Notes: generated by a model not told the origin, from the letters alone. Shown: positions 1 to 6,129, counted from the stretch's first letter. The stretch: DNA of 8,022 nucleotides from Porphyromonadaceae bacterium (GCA_003517675.1 DPAC01000167.1:1-8022), one strand, 5' to 3'. A program made the numbers and translations.

Positions 1-162
1 TTCAACCCGGAAAGGAACCGGAATGCCATCGATCTCCAGAAAATAATCATCTGTATCCAGTTCCGCATACTCTTCCCTACTGAAGAGCAGCACCAGCTCG
101 CCCCTGATACCATAGGGTTTCTGGATACGGGCTACAGGTAGAAGATTACTTGCGGTGATCAT
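1..162 (-). CDS. rimM: RimM, 16S rRNA processing / 30S maturation factor (N-terminal part, runs off left edge)
   Basis: The first 54 codons are present; the gene continues beyond the left edge. RimM binds ribosomal protein S19 and helps the 30S head mature in the cytoplasm. The translation begins MITASNLLPVARIQKPYGIR and continues GELVL, the family's N-terminal beta-barrel signature (an R/K-I-x-K-P-x-G-I-x-G-E core). The segment DGIPVPFRVE at residues 45-54 matches the next conserved stretch, as I recall it from Bacteroides RimM. The ATG at 162 lies 4 bases after the stop codon of the DUF4290 gene, so the two genes are probably transcribed and perhaps translated together. No strong Shine-Dalgarno is seen, which is normal in Bacteroidota. 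The identification is firm although only about a third of the usual ~170-residue protein is visible. Confidence 0.9.
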   Translation of the reverse strand, partial: MITASNLLPVARIQKPYGIRGELVLLFSREEYAELDTDDYFLEIDGIPVPFRVE

Positions 163-166
163 GATC

Positions 167-763
167 CTATTTTCTACGTTGATACTTGATATTCTTGAAC
201 TTGTCGCGGTTGTTACCGTTCATCTTTACCTCCGGAATGATGTAATGGCTGCTGTTCATATCGATCTTGCCATTGGATATTTCTATCAGGTCCTGAAAGA
301 TCTTCTCATCATCGACCTCTTTGTTCCACTGGGAATAGGATCGCTTCATCTGGGCAAGAAGCATGCGGATGAGCTGTTCCCGCGGCTCACCCTCCTCCAT
401 GTCGGCAGCAATCTTCACCATCCGTTCCAAAATCTTACCGTAATGGCGATAGCGCATGGTGGGACGACTGTAATCGAGATGCCCCGGTGCGGAGTAGAGA
501 TCCTCTTTCCTGATCACTTCGTAGGGGTAATCGATGTCGAGCTTGAAATCAGACATGATGGCCAGGTGGTCCCAGAGGATGTGCTTGAAATTGTTCACAT
601 CGCGCAGGTGTGGGAACATATTGCCCATGATGTCGATTATGGTATAGGCACACCGTTTCCTCTCTTCAGGATCCTTGATGCTCACGCAGTGATCCACCAT
701 GTTCTGGATGTTGCGACCATATTCCGGCAAAATCAGTCTCTTTTTTTGTGTGTTGTATTGCAT
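167..763 (-). CDS. DUF4290 family protein of unknown function
   Basis: A 198-residue cytoplasmic protein with no signal peptide or membrane segment. It starts MQYNTQKKRLILPEYGRNIQ, which I recognise as the conserved opening of DUF4290, a family known essentially from Bacteroidota. I therefore chose the ATG at 763 over an in-frame ATG at 820, which would add 19 residues not typical of the family. The sequence is rich in helix-forming charged segments; HILWDHLAIMSDF near residues 61-73 and the H95-Y98-R100-Y105 region look like conserved aromatic/His clusters. The C-terminal tail (about 185-198) is strongly basic. Its function is unknown. Being 4 bases upstream of rimM, together with the basic tail, would fit a role around RNA or ribosomes, but that is inference only. 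The leader has only a one-mismatch -7 box (797-804). Confidence 0.85.
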   Translation of the reverse strand: MQYNTQKKRLILPEYGRNIQNMVDHCVSIKDPEERKRCAYTIIDIMGNMFPHLRDVNNFKHILWDHLAIMSDFKLDIDYPYEVIRKEDLYSAPGHLDYSRPTMRYRHYGKILERMVKIAADMEEGEPREQLIRMLLAQMKRSYSQWNKEVDDEKIFQDLIEISNGKIDMNSSHYIIPEVKMNGNNRDKFKNIKYQRRK

Positions 764-827
764 TGTTTTGTATTTTAGCGATAAGCTTTTAATAATGAAA
801 CGTATGAACGTACTTCCCAACGAGGGA

Positions 828-848
828 TCTTGAATCTTGAACCATGAA
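828..848. repeat. Degenerate heptamer direct repeat in the intergenic region
   Basis: TCTTGAA occurs twice in direct succession (828-834, 835-841), followed by the related CCATGAA (842-848). TTGAA at 837-841 and TTCAA at 850-854 also form a short inverted pair. It lies in the 117-base gap between the end of the glucosaminidase gene and the start of the DUF4290 gene. I know similar 'cttgaatcttgaa' runs from gaps in related Bacteroidales genomes, but cannot confirm that here. No function can be assigned. Confidence 0.4.
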
Positions 849-880
849 CTTCAAACAGATTAACCTCCTAACGGAGTAAC

Positions 881-1828
881 CTATCTCAGTTTGAGGAGAT
901 CTCCCTCCTCAGGCACATATTTATAGCTCTTCTTGTTGAGCCGATAGAGGTTCCTCAACCGGATGCCATATTTTTGCGAGATGCTGTACATCGACTCTCC
1001 CACCTGAACGGTATGGAACTCATATGGTTTGTCAGCGCGAGCTTTCTTCTTCTGGAAGTAAACGATGTCTCCCTCACTCAACGGAAAATCGGCGGGCACC
1101 TCATTGTATTTTAAGAGATCCTCCTCCTTGAAACCAAACTCGCGTGCAATGCCCGCATAGGTGTCACCCCTGACAGCAATCACATAAACGAGCCCATGCG
1201 TGATATATGGCTGATGCTTCCAAGTGGCTCTTGAGGCCTCCATACGGCGCTGCTCTTCCCGTTCACGACGGCTCACCCCCTTGCGGTACTTCGGATCATC
1301 GTAGCGGTAGAGCTCATAATCCTCAATCAGTTTGATCAGTTTATTGGCATAGGCCCTGTCGGTAGCGTAACCCAACTTTTGCAGCCCCTTTGCCCAACCC
1401 TTATAATCGGTTATAGAGAGCTCAAAAAGTGACCGGTAACGCACACCTGCAAGCAGGAACTCAGCGTGATCGCGATAGGAATCCTCAACGCTCTCATAAC
1501 TGCGGAAGCAGTCGTTGGGGGTATCATCAGCCGCATAGACCGATGGACCGTTCCAATCACGGTGGCACTTGATACCGAAGTGGTTGTTTGAACGACGAGC
1601 CAACTCACTCATTCCGGCGCCCGACTCCAGGATGCCCTGTGCAAGGGTGATGGAAGCTGGGATGCGGTAGCGCTCCATGTGTTCCACCGCCAGATCGGCA
1701 TAACGGTCGATATAGGCTTCGTAGGTGCTCACCCTCTGTTGCCCGACAAGTGTGGCGGGAACAAATAAAAATGAGAGAATGACAAAGAACGGCAAAATTA
1801 TGCTATATTTGTGATACAATATCTGCAT
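881..1828 (-). CDS. Secreted glucosaminidase (GH73-type) with two C-terminal LysM modules
   Basis: A 315-residue exported peptidoglycan hydrolase, expected to cut between N-acetylglucosamine and N-acetylmuramic acid in the periplasm. Residues 1-29 form a signal peptide (hydrophobic run about 9-28). The catalytic domain spans about 35-175: LAQGILESGAG with E68 as the likely catalytic acid, then SNNHFGIKC at 80-88 and GYATDRAYANKLIKLIEDY near 153-171, all hallmarks of the FlgJ/AcmA-type glucosaminidase family. A basic linker (about 183-200) leads to LysM modules at about 213-258 and 271-314, which bind glycan; VQVGESMYSISQKYGI is the clearer one. The start is the only Met before residue 51 and gives a complete signal peptide. 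It diverges from cdd with 6 bases between start codons, and its -7 box (1857-1864) lies inside cdd. I cannot tell whether it acts in cell division or general turnover. Confidence 0.9.
   Translation of the reverse strand: MQILYHKYSIILPFFVILSFLFVPATLVGQQRVSTYEAYIDRYADLAVEHMERYRIPASITLAQGILESGAGMSELARRSNNHFGIKCHRDWNGPSVYAADDTPNDCFRSYESVEDSYRDHAEFLLAGVRYRSLFELSITDYKGWAKGLQKLGYATDRAYANKLIKLIEDYELYRYDDPKYRKGVSRREREEQRRMEASRATWKHQPYITHGLVYVIAVRGDTYAGIAREFGFKEEDLLKYNEVPADFPLSEGDIVYFQKKKARADKPYEFHTVQVGESMYSISQKYGIRLRNLYRLNKKSYKYVPEEGDLLKLR
1804..1811 (+). promoter_or_regulatory. Predicted -7 box of the cdd promoter
   Basis: TATATTTG is a perfect match to the Bacteroidota -7 consensus TAnnTTTG. It ends 23 bases before the cdd ATG, giving a leader of roughly 15-18 bases. 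No TTTG or TTG is seen at the usual -33 distance, so this is a half-promoter by sequence. It lies within codons 6-9 of the divergent glucosaminidase gene. Confidence 0.55.
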
Positions 1829-1834
1829 GATCCG

Positions 1835-2314
1835 ATGAAAGAAATCAATTTATCCACAAAGATAGCTGTTTATCCGTTAGAGGAATGCTCCGGCACAGAA
1901 AAAAAGTTGATCGAAGCGGCAAAAAATGCAGCACATAGAGCCTATGCCCCCTACTCGGGTTTTTCGGTGGGGGCTGCCCTGCTGCTCGAAAATGGGGAGA
2001 TTGTAAGCGGCAGCAACCAGGAGAATGCCGCCTACCCCTCCGGTTTATGTGCCGAGCGTACGGCCGTCTTTTATGCCAACTCCGCTTTTCCGGATGAAAA
2101 AGTGGTTGCAATCGCTATCGCTGCCCATCACAAGGGAGCCTATACCACCGATGTGATCACCCCCTGTGGTGCCTGCAGGCAGGTATTACTGGAAACAGAA
2201 AACCGCTTTCAGTGGCCCATGAAAGTATTGATGTACAGCGAAAAAGGTGTTTACATGGCAAACAGCATCAGAGACCTGTTGCCACTCAGCTTTGGTGATG
2301 AGATGTTGAGGTGA
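1835..2314 (+). CDS. cdd: Cytidine deaminase
   Basis: A 159-residue cytoplasmic zinc enzyme that deaminates cytidine and deoxycytidine to uridine and deoxyuridine in pyrimidine salvage. The family motifs are intact: NQENAAYPSG at 61-70 (substrate binding), CAE at 72-74 (zinc ligand C72, catalytic E74), and PCGAC at 110-114 (zinc ligands C111 and C114). AYAPYSGFSVGAALL at 37-51 is the typical N-terminal signature. The length fits the small homotetrameric class, slightly longer at the N terminus as in Bacteroides homologues. I chose the ATG at 1835 because MKEINLSTKI matches those homologues. An upstream GTG at 1811 is disfavoured because it overlaps the last base of the predicted -7 box. The gene diverges from the glucosaminidase gene and converges on the lipoprotein gene. 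Confidence 0.93.
   Translation: MKEINLSTKIAVYPLEECSGTEKKLIEAAKNAAHRAYAPYSGFSVGAALLLENGEIVSGSNQENAAYPSGLCAERTAVFYANSAFPDEKVVAIAIAAHHKGAYTTDVITPCGACRQVLLETENRFQWPMKVLMYSEKGVYMANSIRDLLPLSFGDEMLR
1857..1864 (-). promoter_or_regulatory. Predicted -7 box of the glucosaminidase promoter
   Basis: Read on the minus strand this is TATCTTTG, a perfect TAnnTTTG -7 match. Its downstream end is 28 bases from the ATG at 1828, giving a leader of about 20 bases. No clear -33 TTTG is present at the expected spacing. It lies inside codons 8-10 of cdd, so the two promoters face each other across both start codons. Confidence 0.55.
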
Positions 2315-2317
2315 TGG

Positions 2318-2335
2318 CATGGTCTTGGGACCATG
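2318..2335. terminator. Perfect hairpin between convergent genes, possible bidirectional terminator
   Basis: CATGGTC (2318-2324) and GACCATG (2329-2335) form a perfect 7-bp stem with the 4-base loop TTGG. It begins 3 bases after the cdd stop codon and lies 16 bases beyond the stop of the convergent lipoprotein gene, where a shared terminator would be expected. Neither strand has a clean U-tract after the stem, so it is not a textbook intrinsic terminator. Confidence 0.4.
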
Positions 2336-2351
2336 GGATTGTTGAGCCGGT

Positions 2352-2867
2352 TTAAAACGATGCTTCGTAGAGTGTCACCAGGTACCACTCATCGTTAATT
2401 TTGGAAAAGTAATAGTCGGCATAGATGCCGTTGTTGATGCCACGAATCTCCACCACAGCAGTATCGTCTTTGAAGCGAACCACCTGGTAATACTGATCAT
2501 ATGGACGGGAGAGATAGGTACTGTCGTAGGTGAGGTCGAGCTGTTCCCACTCATATTTTCCGATCGACTCCTCCTTGGGGGCCATCCCCTGGTCGCCGGT
2601 GTCGGGCACGATCACACTGATGGGAAACTTGATGCGCTGCAACTGAAAATGCTCATCTTTGCTGAATCGCTCAATGAAACGATTGAACTCCTCTTCCAGT
2701 GAGAGCTGACCCGCGGTTGCTGCCACTTCGTTCGTATCGGCCAGCGCCGGAGATGCCTGCGCCTTTTCATCTGCCAAGAGGCTGTGATCGCTTTTACCCT
2801 TTCGGGTACAAGCGATGAGGAGGAGAAATACGCAAAGGGCTAAAAGGAAAGAAATTCTACGATTCAT
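2352..2867 (-). CDS. Probable lipoprotein, DUF4348-like
   Basis: A 171-residue predicted lipoprotein of unknown function. Residues 1-19 are a lipoprotein signal peptide: MNRR, a hydrophobic stretch, then the lipobox L17-I18-A19-C20, so C20 would be lipidated. A low-complexity Ala/Ser/Glu linker (about 22-55) follows. The folded domain (about 55-171) contains FNRFIERFSKDEHFQLQRIK, then FPISVIVP, and ends with an aromatic-rich part (YYFSKINDEWYLVTLYEASF). This resembles the Bacteroidota DUF4348 family as I remember it; the pattern suggests a compact beta-rich periplasmic domain. I prefer the ATG at 2867 to one at 2900, because it starts directly at a standard lipoprotein signal. A well-formed promoter lies upstream (2914-2942). 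It converges on cdd. Confidence 0.7.
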   Translation of the reverse strand: MNRRISFLLALCVFLLLIACTRKGKSDHSLLADEKAQASPALADTNEVAATAGQLSLEEEFNRFIERFSKDEHFQLQRIKFPISVIVPDTGDQGMAPKEESIGKYEWEQLDLTYDSTYLSRPYDQYYQVVRFKDDTAVVEIRGINNGIYADYYFSKINDEWYLVTLYEASF

Positions 2868-2913
2868 TGCAACAAGGATGGAAATAATTACTCTATACAA
2901 CCTAAATCTTCAA

Positions 2914-2942
2914 CAAAGGTATAAAAAAAGTTGAAAACCAAA
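2914..2942 (-). promoter_or_regulatory. Bacteroidota-type promoter for the DUF4348-like lipoprotein gene
   Basis: On the minus strand, TTTG (2942-2939) is followed after 17 bases by TACCTTTG (2921-2914), matching the -33 TTTG and -7 TAnnTTTG elements at acceptable spacing. Transcription would start near 2907, leaving a leader of about 40 bases before the ATG at 2867. Confidence 0.65.
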
Positions 2943-2986
2943 TAGTAAAGAAACTTTTTTTGCAGAATTCCATTTCAACCCTTTGG

Positions 2987-3019
2987 TTTGATGCAAAAGA
3001 GAAATAATCGTTATCTTTG
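2987..3019 (+). promoter_or_regulatory. Bacteroidota-type promoter for the DUF4922 gene
   Basis: TTTG at 2987-2990 (preceded by another TTTG at 2982-2985) is separated by 21 bases from TATCTTTG at 3012-3019, a perfect -7 box. The start point would be near 3026, leaving an unusually short leader of about 14 bases before the ATG at 3040. It stands back to back with the lipoprotein promoter at 2914-2942. Confidence 0.65.
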
Positions 3020-3039
3020 TTTCACAAAAACGACACTGA

Positions 3040-3882
3040 ATGAACATTCAAAGAGAAATTGAGGATCTGTTTACTGCACAAAGAGAGGAGTGGCCACAAC
3101 TGAACGATGCGATTGTTCTCCTGGAACAGGTGAGGGAGCGATTGTTCTCCTGGGGTGACGATTTCAAAGTGCGACTTCAGTACAATCCCGCAAGGGTGGT
3201 CTCTTCGACCGCAAGCATCGCCAAGGAGATGATCAGCAGACGACCCTGCTTTCTCTGTGAAGCCAACCGTCCCGCTCAACAACGTGGACTACCATTTCTG
3301 GGGAAATATGTCATTCTTTGCAATCCCTATCCCATCCTGCGAAACCATCTCACCATACCGCTCCATTCACACGTGCCACAACGCATCGGCAAAAAAACGG
3401 GTGAGATGTTGATGCTGGCGGAACAGATGCCCGATTATGTGATCTTCTACAACGGTCCCGCCTGCGGCGCCTCCGCTCCCGACCATTTTCATCTGCAGGC
3501 AGGGTTAAAGATGCCGGAGTTGCTGCAGGGCGACAATGAGCTGCGGAGCTGCATGATGTTTGAAAGTGAAAGCAGGCAGGAAGTAGAAGAGCTGTTTGAA
3601 GAAGCGGTTCATTACCTGCAACTGCGACAGCCTGGTGCAGAGGAGCCGATGATGAACCTGATCGCTTTCACCAGTGAAAACCGGTACCACCTGCATCTCT
3701 TTCCGCGTAAGGCTCATCGTCCACGGCAATACAACGAGACCGGGACAAAACAGCTGCTGATCAGTCCCGGAGCCCTGGATATGGCAGGCTTGTTGATCAC
3801 CGTGCGGGAAGAGGATTTCAATAAACTGGAACAGCATGACATCGAAGATATCTACGCTCAGGTCTCCATGCCGGTCATATGA
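3040..3882 (+). CDS. DUF4922 protein, GalT/Ap4A-phosphorylase-like (HIT superfamily) nucleotidyl transferase
   Basis: A 280-residue cytoplasmic protein. Its centre reads YNGPACGASAPDHFHLQ (137-153), the active-site pattern of the GalT / Ap4A phosphorylase / GDP-L-galactose phosphorylase branch of the HIT superfamily. H149-x-H151-x-Q153 would hold the nucleophilic histidine (probably H151) that forms a nucleotidyl-enzyme intermediate. RRPCFLC at 67-73 has a Cys pair (C70, C73) that could bind zinc or be structural. NPYPILRNHLTIPLHSHVPQ at 95-114 matches the conserved beta-strand stretch before the active site in GalT-like enzymes. A second His cluster, YHLHLFPRKAHRP, is at 216-228. I believe this is the family called DUF4922. 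The substrate is unknown; a dinucleoside polyphosphate or sugar nucleotide is plausible. It has its own promoter and is followed by serB 84 bases later. Confidence 0.75.
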   Translation: MNIQREIEDLFTAQREEWPQLNDAIVLLEQVRERLFSWGDDFKVRLQYNPARVVSSTASIAKEMISRRPCFLCEANRPAQQRGLPFLGKYVILCNPYPILRNHLTIPLHSHVPQRIGKKTGEMLMLAEQMPDYVIFYNGPACGASAPDHFHLQAGLKMPELLQGDNELRSCMMFESESRQEVEELFEEAVHYLQLRQPGAEEPMMNLIAFTSENRYHLHLFPRKAHRPRQYNETGTKQLLISPGALDMAGLLITVREEDFNKLEQHDIEDIYAQVSMPVI

Positions 3883-3897
3883 ACGTTACAAAGTTGG

Positions 3898-3905
3898 TAG
3901 GTTTG
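3898..3905 (+). promoter_or_regulatory. Possible -7 box for serB and downstream genes
   Basis: TAGGTTTG fits TAnnTTTG and lies in the 84-base gap before serB. It would give a leader of about 55 bases. No -33 TTTG is visible at the proper distance, and the gene could instead be read from the upstream promoter. Confidence 0.35.
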
Positions 3906-3930
3906 GAGGTATATGGATGAAGCTGATTGA

Positions 3931-3945
3931 TGCGGAGATTCCGCA
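3931..3945 (+). other. Small perfect hairpin in the serB leader
   Basis: TGCGGA (3931-3936) and TCCGCA (3940-3945) form a 6-bp stem with a 3-base loop, 21 bases upstream of the serB ATG. There is no U-tract, so it is not an intrinsic terminator. It could affect mRNA stability or translation. Confidence 0.35.
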
Positions 3946-3966
3946 AAGTGGAAATGCTCAAAAAAT

Positions 3967-5199
3967 ATGGAAAATTCCGAAATCATACTCCTGAACATCA
4001 ACGGGGAGGACAAACCGGGGCTGACAGCAGCTCTGACCGAGATTCTGGCAAAACATGGCGCATTCATCCTTGATATAGGGCAGTCTGACATCCACCGCAA
4101 CCTGTCGCTGGGTATCCTGTTCAAGTCGATGCACCACAACTCGGGTGAGATCATGAAAGACCTGCTCTTCAAAGCCTATGAAATGGATGTCAACATCCGG
4201 TTCACTCCCATCTCGGAAGAGCGCTACTCCAACTGGGTGAGCATGCAAGGCAAGAACCGCTATATCATCACCCTGTTGGGCAGGATCCTTACAGCCAAAC
4301 AGATTGCAGCCGTCTCGCACATCATTGCAGCACAGAACCTCAACATCGATAACATTGTACGGCTCACGGGACGCATCCCGCTCAACGAGGAACAACGCGC
4401 GCCCAAATCCTGTGTCGAGCTTTCGGTACGTGGCACCCCGAACGATCGCCAGCAGATGCAACAATCGTTCCTGGAACTGTCGTCCGAGCTCAACTTCGAC
4501 ATCTCTTTCCAAGAAGAGAGCATGTTCCGCCGCATGAGGCGCCTTATCTGCTTCGACATGGACTCCACGCTGGTACAAACCGAGGTCATTGATGAGCTGG
4601 CCATAAGGGCAGGTGTGGGTGACCAGGTGAAAGCGATCACCGAGTTGGCCATGCAGGGGGCGATCGACTTTGAGGAGAGCTTCCGACAGCGGGTGAAGCT
4701 GCTCAAGGGTCTCGATGTATCGATGATGCGCGAAATCGCTGAGCAGCTACCCATCACCGAAGGGCTTGAGCGACTCATGAGGGTGTTGCAAAAAGTGGGG
4801 TTCAAGACAGCCATCCTCTCAGGAGGATTCACCTACTTCGGCAATTACCTGAAAGAGAAGTATGGCTTCGACTACATGTATGCCAACGAGTTGGAGATTG
4901 AAAACGGCAAGCTCACCGGCAACTACGTGGGGGATGTGGTTGATGGAAAACGAAAAGCGGAGCTGTTGCGACTGATTGCTCAGGTGGAGAAGATCGACCT
5001 GCGCCAGACCGTGGCCGTAGGGGATGGCGCCAACGACCTTCTGATGCTGGGCATCGCCGGGCTGGGCATCGCCTTTCATGCAAAACCCAAGGTGAAACAG
5101 AACGCGGAACAATCGCTTTCAACCGTCGGCATCGACGGGATCCTCTATTTCCTGGGGTACAAGGACTCAATGCTTGACAGCAGATTGCTGGACGGTTAA
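3967..5199 (+). CDS. serB: Phosphoserine phosphatase with N-terminal ACT domains
   Basis: A 410-residue cytoplasmic enzyme for the last step of serine biosynthesis, phosphoserine to serine. The C-terminal half is a HAD phosphatase with all motifs intact. Motif I is FDMDSTL (D197 nucleophile, D199 acid/base). Motif II is SGG at 285-287. The motif-III region has K328 and GDGANDLLML at 352-361 (D353, D357 for Mg2+). EVIDELA at 206-212, after motif I, is typical of SerB. The N-terminal half holds an ACT domain at about 5-80 (NINGEDKPGLTAALTEILAK is the classic start) and a second ACT-like region at about 98-180, the long SerB form likely to sense amino acids. The ATG at 3967 gives a full first ACT strand. 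The gene is followed 22 bases later by the antiporter-tail-like gene, probably in one operon. Confidence 0.95.
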   Translation: MENSEIILLNINGEDKPGLTAALTEILAKHGAFILDIGQSDIHRNLSLGILFKSMHHNSGEIMKDLLFKAYEMDVNIRFTPISEERYSNWVSMQGKNRYIITLLGRILTAKQIAAVSHIIAAQNLNIDNIVRLTGRIPLNEEQRAPKSCVELSVRGTPNDRQQMQQSFLELSSELNFDISFQEESMFRRMRRLICFDMDSTLVQTEVIDELAIRAGVGDQVKAITELAMQGAIDFEESFRQRVKLLKGLDVSMMREIAEQLPITEGLERLMRVLQKVGFKTAILSGGFTYFGNYLKEKYGFDYMYANELEIENGKLTGNYVGDVVDGKRKAELLRLIAQVEKIDLRQTVAVGDGANDLLMLGIAGLGIAFHAKPKVKQNAEQSLSTVGIDGILYFLGYKDSMLDSRLLDG

Positions 5200-5221
5200 C
5201 ACGCTCATAAAACATTTTGGT

Positions 5222-6121
5222 ATGGAATTTGTTGAAAGATTGTTAAAACGCTTTGACGGCGAATCGGGACTCAGGAAACCAACCAGTGCGCTCGCCTGCT
5301 TCTCCTCTCTCAAAACGGGGAAAAAGATGGCACAGCTGATCTTTCAAGTGGCAATGACAAGATCAGAGGGATCATCGATCACCTTGCTCTACTTCATGGA
5401 CCGGCGAGAGGAGGACCTTTCAGAGGAAGAGGTCACCGTGTTACAAAGCAAGATCAATACAGACTTCATGCCGAAGAGGGAGAAAGAGAAGATCACCCTG
5501 CGCACGTTTATAAGGAATGAGGAGGATCATATGGCAGAAATCGAAAAGATGATCAATGAGTTGGGTTGCAACCTACTGGTCAGAGGCATTCGCAACGAGG
5601 AGCTAAGCATCCGCCAGGTGGAACATTACAGCCTGCTCAGACGTGACCCCGCCAACTCGCTGCCGGCCATCCTGGCACAGTTTCCCGAGGAAAAAAGCAT
5701 GATCCTGGAGGAGCTTACAGCAATGATGGATAACAACAGGATTCCTACCGCTCTTTTTGTGGACAACGACATGCAGCAGGCTTCTCGCATCTTCATGCCC
5801 CTGCTCTGCCAATCAGATATCCATCTATTCACCTATCTCTACCATCTGGTGCAACAGGAGCATACAGCGATCATGGTGTGGGATGCCATCGGCATCATTA
5901 AGACTGAGCCAAAGCTCCAGAAGCTCTACCAGTTCATCGAGAAGAAAAGCGAAGGCAAGCTAGACCTCTGGAACAATGATCGCAAAATTGATGAGGCCTT
6001 TATCCGGGAGCAAGACCTGATGATGATGGGTGCAGAGGGATGGAGCAGGCTGACAAACACCCCCCTGCTCTGGAAAGAACAACTGCCTTCGCTGCTGATC
6101 ATCAAAGATGACAACTTATAA
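5222..6121 (+). CDS. Stand-alone tandem USP-like protein resembling the cytoplasmic tail of Bacteroidota cation:proton antiporters
   Basis: A 299-residue soluble protein with no signal peptide or membrane segment. I infer two alpha/beta repeats resembling universal stress protein (USP) folds. The first is at about 20-135 (SALACFSSLKTGKKMAQLIF, then SSITLLYFMD, then NLLVRGIRNEE). The second is at about 173-299 (RIPTALFVDN, SDIHLFTYLY, then DLMMMGAEGWSRL, and LPSLLIIKD at the end). The layout and last 35 residues resemble the C-terminal regulatory region of Bacteroidota CPA2-type Na+/H+ antiporters, but the ~400-residue membrane domain is missing. The USP ATP-binding glycine motif is not visible, so nucleotide binding is doubtful. 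I chose the ATG at 5222; a TTG at 5174 would overlap serB. It lies between serB and the TPR gene (gaps 22 and 8 bases). It may be a free regulatory partner or a remnant of a once larger gene. Confidence 0.55.
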   Translation: MEFVERLLKRFDGESGLRKPTSALACFSSLKTGKKMAQLIFQVAMTRSEGSSITLLYFMDRREEDLSEEEVTVLQSKINTDFMPKREKEKITLRTFIRNEEDHMAEIEKMINELGCNLLVRGIRNEELSIRQVEHYSLLRRDPANSLPAILAQFPEEKSMILEELTAMMDNNRIPTALFVDNDMQQASRIFMPLLCQSDIHLFTYLYHLVQQEHTAIMVWDAIGIIKTEPKLQKLYQFIEKKSEGKLDLWNNDRKIDEAFIREQDLMMMGAEGWSRLTNTPLLWKEQLPSLLIIKDDNL

Positions 6122-6129
6122 GTGAGATT

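Noticed and set aside
155..778. A 207-codon open frame on the plus strand opposite the DUF4290 gene
   Set aside because: Its translation is His/Val/Leu-rich and shadows the antisense strand of a recognised family; no start signals or family match.
797..804. TACGTTTC on the minus strand as a -7 box for the DUF4290 gene
   Set aside because: One mismatch in a key position, and no -33 element at proper spacing (the nearest TTG is only 13 bases upstream).
764..820. ATG at 820 as the start of the DUF4290 protein
   Set aside because: The family starts at MQYNT; the added 19 residues are atypical and fall in the leader region.
1811..1834. GTG at 1811 as an upstream start for cdd, adding 8 residues
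   Set aside because: It overlaps the last base of the predicted -7 box, and the added residues do not match the usual Cdd N terminus.
3958..4832. Long open frames on the minus strand (3958-4578, 4260-4832) opposite serB
   Set aside because: They lie fully antisense to an intact SerB with every catalytic motif, and their translations look like random shadow peptides.
5174..5221. TTG at 5174 as an upstream start of the antiporter-tail-like gene, overlapping serB
   Set aside because: A standard ATG at 5222 follows serB by 22 bases, and the extra residues look like read-through of the serB end in another frame.
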